Source: Candidatus Doudnabacteria bacterium | Lineage (GTDB): Bacteria; Patescibacteriota; Doudnabacteria; UBA920; 2-01-FULL-50-11 | Direction of reading: 5' to 3' | Length of the DNA stretch: 8,858 nt | Assembly (NCBI GenBank): GCA_016205055.1 | Contig: JACQJK010000119.1 | Span: forward strand, 1 to 8,858 | Shown: positions 5,509-8,858 of the stretch, piece by piece | Numbering within the stretch: the stretch's first letter is position 1 | How the letters are laid out: each line of letters begins with the position of its first letter | Position numbers and translations under genes: made by a program | Notes under the pieces: generated by a model | What the model was told of the DNA's origin: nothing | Seen by the model: only the letters and a program-made list of their open reading frames with translations | The model's database searches: none

Positions 5509-5880
5509 ATGATTCAGTTAAGAACAAGGTTAGAAGTGGCGGACAATACTGGAGCGAAGGAAATCGCTGTGTTTCCGGTTGCCGGAAAAAATCGTCGCCG
5601 TAAAATGAGCATCGGCGATATCGTGGCCGCTTCGGTGAAAGTCGCTACTCCGCACAGTGAAGTTAAAAAAGGAGATAAGGTTTATGCGGTCATCATTCGA
5701 ACTCGGAAAGAGCGCGGTCGCGCCGATGGGTCGTATATTCGCTTTGATGACAACGCCTGCGTATTGCTGAACAAAGACACGAAAGAGCCGCGCGGGACCA
5801 GGGTTTTTGGACCGGTGCCGCGTGAGTTGCGCGACTTGGGTTTTGGTAAAATTATTTCTTTAGCTTCAGAAGTGCTTTAG
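5509..5880 (+). CDS. rplN: 50S ribosomal protein uL14
   Basis: uL14 forms part of the intersubunit surface (bridges with 16S rRNA), next to uL3 and bL19, and is the binding site of the silencing factor Rsf[20 protein letters not shown], the GDIVAASVK segment, [21 protein letters not shown] in sequence, [11 protein letters not shown] and [15 protein letters not shown] are the standard blocks. The length of 123 is the normal 122-123. E. coli has MIQEQT at the N-terminus; the changed RL residues (LRTRLEVAD) are tolerated family variation. Start is ATG 5509, preceded by ctttgag. It heads the spc half of the operon. Its stop TAG ends at 5880, and the uL24 start follows within 5 bp. Confidence 0.99.
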   Translation: MIQLRTRLEVADNTGAKEIAVFPVAGKNRRRKMSIGDIVAASVKVATPHSEVKKGDKVYAVIIRTRKERGRADGSYIRFDDNACVLLNKDTKEPRGTRVFGPVPRELRDLGFGKIISLASEVL

Positions 5881-5885
5881 TGAAT

Positions 5886-6203
5886 ATGCAGAATCTTCGA
5901 GTAAGAAAAAACGACAATGTTCAGATACTTGCCGGTAAAGATCGGGGCAGGATCGGAAAAATCGTTTTCGTCGATCGCAAATCCCGGCGGGTGACCGTGG
6001 AAGGCCTAAATTTGCTTACGCGTTTCCAGCGCCCAAAAAAGGCCGGACAAAAGGGCCAGCGCGTACAGTTGCCGATGCCTCTACCGGCCGCAAAGGTCAT
6101 GGTGGTTTGTCCCAGTTGCGGCAAACTCACGCGGGTTGGGTTTGTGTTCAACACCGATGGAAAAAAATTGAGAGCTTGTAAGAAATGTAAAGCAAATTTT
6201 TAG
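5886..6203 (+). CDS. rplX: 50S ribosomal protein uL24 with C-terminal zinc ribbon
   Basis: uL24 is one of the two assembly initiators of the 50S subunit, binding the 5' end of 23S rRNA near the tunnel exit. The KOW region is at residues 5-40: VRKNDNVQILAGKDRGRIGKI in order, followed by VTVEGLN. The C-terminal part carries CPSCGK (Cys75 and Cys78), then TRVGF and CKKC (Cys98 and Cys101), a four-cysteine zinc ribbon absent from the E. coli protein but present, from general knowledge, in several other bacterial phyla. Length is 105. I chose ATG 5886 (MQNLRVRKND). A GTG at 5880 overlaps the uL14 stop by one base and would add two residues. No Shine-Dalgarno motif is seen. uL5 follows after 9 bp. 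Confidence 0.96.
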   Translation: MQNLRVRKNDNVQILAGKDRGRIGKIVFVDRKSRRVTVEGLNLLTRFQRPKKAGQKGQRVQLPMPLPAAKVMVVCPSCGKLTRVGFVFNTDGKKLRACKKCKANF

Positions 6204-6212
6204 TGGAAAGAC

Positions 6213-6767
6213 ATGATTCGTTTTACCGACAAAGTTCAGAAGGAAGTGGCGCCGATATTTCAGAAAAATTTTGGTCTGAAAAACCGTTTTATGCTTCCCA
6301 AAATTACCAAAGTCGTGCTTAATGTCGGCCTTAGGTCTGATTTAAAGGATCCCCGACTGGTTGACAGTTTTGCCGCCGATTTGGCCGCAATTACTGGACA
6401 GCGCCCGGTGAAAACTCTTGCGCGCAAGTCGATTTCCTCTTTTAAAGTAAGACAAGGTCAGATCGTGGGGCTGGCCGTAACCTTACGCGGCCGGCGGATG
6501 TATGAGTTTCTGGATAAGCTGTTTAACGTTACGCTGGCCCGAGTCAGAGATTTTCGGGGGTTGTCCGAGTCCGGCTTCGATCTCCAAGGCAACTATTCTA
6601 TCGGGTTGCGCGACCAAATCGCATTTCCGGAAATTTCCCCAGACAGCGTTTTGCATTTATTCGGACTGCAGGTCACGATTAACGTTCAAGCCAAGTCCAA
6701 ACAGATGGCAGTGGAGTTTTTGAGACTTGCCGGCCTGCCGTTAAGGTCGGGTAAAGAAAAGCAGTAA
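6213..6767 (+). CDS. rplE: 50S ribosomal protein uL5
   Basis: uL5 binds 5S rRNA with uL18, sits in the central protuberance and contacts the P-site tRNA. The sequence of 184 residues matches the family end to end: [13 protein letters not shown] (28-40), [21 protein letters not shown] in the conserved position, [17 protein letters not shown] (77-93), [20 protein letters not shown] (about 110-129), and [11 protein letters not shown]. Family length is about 178-180, so only a few C-terminal residues (GKEKQ) are extra. The ATG at 6213 follows tagtggaaagac, where GGAAAG is at best a weak ribosome-binding site. In E. coli the uS8 repressor site overlaps the beginning of this gene; I could not identify a convincing equivalent structure here by eye. 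Confidence 0.98.
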   Translation: MIRFTDKVQKEVAPIFQKNFGLKNRFMLPKITKVVLNVGLRSDLKDPRLVDSFAADLAAITGQRPVKTLARKSISSFKVRQGQIVGLAVTLRGRRMYEFLDKLFNVTLARVRDFRGLSESGFDLQGNYSIGLRDQIAFPEISPDSVLHLFGLQVTINVQAKSKQMAVEFLRLAGLPLRSGKEKQ

Positions 6768-6781
6768 TATTAATTAATGAT

Positions 6782-6967
6782 ATGGCGCGAAAAGCCTTGG
6801 TTGAGAAAGCGAAACGGCCCCCTAAATTTTCTACCCGACTCATCAGACGTTGCTGGCGCTGCGGAAGGAAACGCGGGTATATGCGGGATTTTGAACTTTG
6901 CCGGATTTGTTTTCGAGAGCTGGCCATGCGCGGCGAAATTCCCGGTTTGACTAAAGCGAGTTGGTAA
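6782..6967 (+). CDS. rpsZ: 30S ribosomal protein uS14, zinc-binding (type Z)
   Basis: uS14 is a 30S head protein near uS3 and uS10. The product is 61 residues, the short form, rather than the roughly 100-residue cysteine-free form of E. coli. Four cysteines in two CxxC pairs (Cys24, Cys27, Cys40, Cys43: [20 protein letters not shown]) form the zinc site. The surrounding RPPKFSTR and the C-terminus [16 protein letters not shown] match the family consensus (RELAxxGxIPGxxKASW). Its place between uL5 and uS8 is canonical. Start ATG 6782 (MARKAL) is preceded by attaattaatgat, without a Shine-Dalgarno motif. The symbol is the one used for zinc-type uS14 in many annotations; rpsN is also used. Confidence 0.98.
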   Translation: MARKALVEKAKRPPKFSTRLIRRCWRCGRKRGYMRDFELCRICFRELAMRGEIPGLTKASW

Positions 6968-6992
6968 GCTACAAAAATTTCGAATTACTTTT

Positions 6993-7385
6993 ATGACCGA
7001 TCCCATTTCAGATATGTTAACCCAGATAAGGAACGCAATCGCGGTTGGCAAGACCGAAGTGATTTTGCCTTACTCTCATTTCAAAAAGCGTCTGGGGGAA
7101 ATTTTGGTAAAACAAGGGTTGCTGGAGGAATTGTTTACTCCGTCAAGCCGGACGAAACAACAACTCTTGGGATTAAAATTGCGCTACACGAACGGCAAGT
7201 CAGTCATTGGGAATTTAGAAAGGGTGTCTCGTCCGGGACAAAGAATTTATAAGAAAGCCGATCAACTGCCGCACATTCGCTCGGGTTTTGGCTTGACGAT
7301 TATTTCGACTTCAAAAGGGTTATACACCGATAAGGAAGCCAGAAAAGAACACCTCGGCGGCGAAGTTATTTGTCAAATTTGGTAA
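6993..7385 (+). CDS. rpsH: 30S ribosomal protein uS8
   Basis: uS8 is a primary 16S rRNA central-domain binder and in E. coli the autogenous repressor of the spc operon. The product has MTDPISDMLTQIRNAI (residues 1-16), LPYSHFKKRLGEILVKQGLL (25-44), the middle LKLRYTNGK, RVSRPGQRIYKKADQLP and the C-terminal block G-L-T-I-I-S-T-S-K-G, ending with DKEARKEHLGGEVICQIW. The STSKG and GGEVIC motifs bind rRNA in characterised homologues. Length of 130 is exactly typical. Start ATG 6993 is preceded by gaattactttt, with no Shine-Dalgarno motif. The TAA stop is separated from the uL6 ATG by a single base, so the two are probably coupled. Confidence 0.99.
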   Translation: MTDPISDMLTQIRNAIAVGKTEVILPYSHFKKRLGEILVKQGLLEELFTPSSRTKQQLLGLKLRYTNGKSVIGNLERVSRPGQRIYKKADQLPHIRSGFGLTIISTSKGLYTDKEARKEHLGGEVICQIW

Positions 7386-7386
7386 T

Positions 7387-7935
7387 ATGTCAAAACTCGC
7401 GAGAAAACCAATTATGCTTCCGGCCGGGGTAGAGGCAAAAGTTGAAGGGTCAAAGCTTGTTGTTGCCGGCGTTTTGGGTAAGCAGAGTCTGAATGTTTCT
7501 GCCTTGGTCCAGGTTAGTGTCGGCGATGCAAAGATCACCACGGCGGTAAAAGATCGAACCGACCGTCGTCAGCGGGCCTTATGGGGCACCACGCATTCTT
7601 TGATCGCCAATATGGTCAAGGGGGTTACGGAAGGATATAGCAAGAAACTTGAGGTCGTGGGAGTCGGATATCGCGTCAGCGCCAACAAGGAGAAAGTAAC
7701 TTTGCAGCTGGGACATTCCCACCCGGTCGAGTTGGCGATTCCAGCCGGGCTCGAAGTGAAAGTCGAGAAAAATCTGATTACGGTTTCGGGCATAGACAAG
7801 CAGTTGGTTGGACAATTTTCCGCCCTCATTCGCCAGCAGCGCAAGCCGGAGCCCTACAAAGGTAAAGGGGTTAAATATTCCGACGAGGTCATTCGCCGTA
7901 AGGCCGGAAAAGTAGTCAAAGCGGTGGGGGCATAA
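7387..7935 (+). CDS. rplF: 50S ribosomal protein uL6
   Basis: uL6 has two similar domains and binds near the sarcin-ricin loop, close to where translational GTPases act. Domain 1 covers residues about 1-80 (SKLARKPIMLPAGVEAKVEG, then LWGTTHSLIANMVKGVTEGY at about 66-85). Domain 2 starts KKLEVVGVGYRVS and ends with the near-invariant rRNA-binding segment RKPEPYKGKGVKYSDEVIRR (about 152-171), followed by KAGK. Length of 182 is typical (177-180). Start ATG 7387 is one base after the uS8 stop. The 56-bp gap behind it (7936-7991) is AT-rich, with no clear promoter or terminator. Confidence 0.98.
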   Translation: MSKLARKPIMLPAGVEAKVEGSKLVVAGVLGKQSLNVSALVQVSVGDAKITTAVKDRTDRRQRALWGTTHSLIANMVKGVTEGYSKKLEVVGVGYRVSANKEKVTLQLGHSHPVELAIPAGLEVKVEKNLITVSGIDKQLVGQFSALIRQQRKPEPYKGKGVKYSDEVIRRKAGKVVKAVGA

Positions 7936-7991
7936 ACAGGGTTTGGAATTTGTTTAAGAATTGAATTTTGGAGATTGACATTTTTAAGGAT

Positions 7992-8351
7992 ATGGACGCT
8001 AAAGTAAAACGCGAAAAAAGAATAAAACGGCATAAGCGCGCCCGGGCGAAAATTTCCGGTATTCCCCTCCGTCCTCGGCTTTCAGTGTTCCGCTCCAACC
8101 AACATATTTATGCTCAAGTGATCGACGATCAGTCAGGTCGAACCATATTTTCAGCTTCCTCTTTAGGATCGGGCAAAACGAAACGCCGTGAAAAAAAATT
8201 AACGCTGGCAAAAAAAGTCGGAGAAGAACTCGCAATCCTCGCCAAGAAGCAGAATGTAAAAAAAGTGGCTTTTGACCGCGGTGCATACAAGTTTCACGGT
8301 CGCCTCAAGGCGCTGGCCGAAGGAGCGCGGGCGGGGGGATTGGAATTTTAA
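7992..8351 (+). CDS. rplR: 50S ribosomal protein uL18
   Basis: uL18 binds 5S rRNA and helps attach it to the 50S central protuberance with uL5. The 119-residue product has a basic N-terminal arm ([18 protein letters not shown]), then [20 protein letters not shown] (matching RLVVHRTPRHIYAQVI of E. coli), the alpha/beta core, and the conserved end [20 protein letters not shown] followed by GGLEF. Length is typical (about 117-120). I chose ATG 7992, which matches the family start. An in-frame TTG at 7968 would add eight residues. AAGGA at 7986-7990 is only one base from the ATG, too close for standard Shine-Dalgarno action, while GGAG at 7970-7973 is about 18 bases away, too far. uS5 starts 11 bp after it. 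Confidence 0.96.
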   Translation: MDAKVKREKRIKRHKRARAKISGIPLRPRLSVFRSNQHIYAQVIDDQSGRTIFSASSLGSGKTKRREKKLTLAKKVGEELAILAKKQNVKKVAFDRGAYKFHGRLKALAEGARAGGLEF

Positions 8352-8362
8352 TGGTCTAAGTT

Positions 8363-8836
8363 ATGCGAAGACACGATGCTGATCGAAAAGATTTTGAGCA
8401 GACAGTGGTTGAGGTCACCCGAGTGACCAGGGTAGTCGCCGGGGGGAAGAGAATGCGCTTTCGCGCCTTAGTTGTGATCGGAGATAAAAAAGGTTCGGTG
8501 GGAATGGCTGTGAAAAAGGGCGCGGACGTATCGGAGGCGGTGAACAAAGCCGTCGCCGGTGCGAAAAAGCACATGCTGAAAATTCCGATTACCAACGGGA
8601 CGATCCCGCATCAAGTGCTGGCGAAATTCAAGGCGTGCAAGGTCATGCTCAAACCGGCTCGGCCGGGCACCGGAGTGATCGCCGGAGGAGCAGTCCGCGC
8701 CGTGGCGGCGGCGGCGGGGATCTCCGACATTGTTGCCAAAATGTTTGGCAGCTCAAATAAAATTAACAATATTAACGCCGTTTTTTCCGCGTTAAGGCAG
8801 CTCCATACAAAGGAAAATTCTAAGAACCTATTTTAA
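8363..8836 (+). CDS. rpsE: 30S ribosomal protein uS5
   Basis: uS5 lies at the back of the 30S subunit by the mRNA entry channel and affects decoding accuracy. The N-terminal double-stranded-RNA-binding-like domain is at residues about 11-75 (VVEVTRVTRVVAGGKRMRF, then ALVVIGDKKGSVGMAVKKG). The VAGGKRMRF loop corresponds to the spectinomycin-site loop. The C-terminal domain has PARPGTGVIAGGAVRAV (98-114), AGISDIVAKMFGSSNKIN and a short tail ending KNLF. Length of 157 is near the E. coli 167. ATG 8363 is preceded by ggtctaagtt, without a Shine-Dalgarno motif. The last codons and the TAA stop fall inside the second copy of the 28-bp repeat (8821-8848), so the extreme C-terminus is repeat-encoded. 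Only 22 bp remain to the window end, so whether uL30 or uL15 follows is unknown. Confidence 0.98.
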   Translation: MRRHDADRKDFEQTVVEVTRVTRVVAGGKRMRFRALVVIGDKKGSVGMAVKKGADVSEAVNKAVAGAKKHMLKIPITNGTIPHQVLAKFKACKVMLKPARPGTGVIAGGAVRAVAAAAGISDIVAKMFGSSNKINNINAVFSALRQLHTKENSKNLF

Positions 8837-8848
8837 AAACAATTTTTA
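8821..8848 (+). repeat. Copy 2 of the 28-bp repeat, overlapping the uS5 stop
   Basis: TAAGAAC (8821-8827) and TTAAAAACAATTTTTA (8833-8848) match copy 1 at 4561-4588 with identical spacing. Here the first block is read within the uS5 gene (it contributes Lys-Asn) and the second contains the uS5 TAA stop at 8834-8836. The RNA stem in this copy is TAAAAA (8834-8839) with TTTTTA (8843-8848) around a CAA loop, weaker than in copy 1 unless U-G pairs extend it. The window ends 10 bp later. Confidence 0.6.
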
Positions 8849-8858
8849 GGCGATCCGC

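Noticed and set aside
7955..7990. A possible third, diverged copy of the TAAGAA...TTTTTAAG repeat before uL18
   Set aside because: It shares only TAAGAA and TTTTTAAG with a different spacing and lacks the AAAAACAA half of the palindrome; such AT-rich matches are expected by chance.
7968..7991. TTG start for uL18 giving eight more residues
   Set aside because: The ATG at 7992 fits the family N-terminus and the added residues are not family-like; a rare start without a well-spaced ribosome-binding site is less likely.

Overview
This window is one co-directional ribosomal-protein operon on the + strand: the S10 and spc clusters joined in the classical bacterial order. It reads uL3, uL4, uL23, uL2, uS19, uL22, uS3, uL16, uL29, uS17, uL14, uL24, uL5, uS14, uS8, uL6, uL18, uS5. 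uS10 (normally before uL3) and the usual uL30/uL15/SecY genes (after uS5) lie outside the window, if present. uL3 is probably cut at its 5' end by the window edge.

The organism is a bacterium, most likely an uncultivated lineage of the Patescibacteria/CPR type (moderate confidence, from protein character only). Pointers are a uL23 with a long N-terminal tail starting MGIFDRLK, a uL22 with an 80-residue C-terminal tail ending in a basic LFNRK-like motif, a shortened uL16 loop with MGGGKG, a zinc-ribbon uL24, a short zinc-type uS14, and almost no Shine-Dalgarno sequences. UGA is a normal stop (uL4 and uL16 end in TGA), so this is not a UGA-Gly lineage such as Gracilibacteria. GC is near 50% by eye.

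Layout: 3-2669 holds uL3-uL4-uL23-uL2, tightly packed. A 163-bp gap (2670-2832) with a perfect 10-bp-stem hairpin and two tiny overlapping ORFs precedes uS19 and uL22 (2833-3795). A 111-bp gap (3796-3906) with period-7 degenerate repeats precedes uS3. A 41-bp gap with an AT-rich palindrome precedes uL16-uL29-uS17 (4605-5496). The spc genes uL14 to uS5 follow with gaps of 1-56 bp, and there is no obvious room for a separate spc promoter in the 12 bp between uS17 and uL14. A second copy of the AT-rich palindrome overlaps the end of the uS5 gene at the window end.

All identifiable genes encode structural ribosomal proteins, so the transcript supplies much of the large-subunit tunnel, peptidyl-transferase surroundings and central protuberance, and the small-subunit head. 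I see no mobile element with a transposase, no CRISPR, no tRNA or rRNA and no defence or biosynthetic system. The most interesting signals are the intergenic repeats and hairpins, the near absence of Shine-Dalgarno motifs, and the lineage-specific protein tails. I do not see a wholly new system here.
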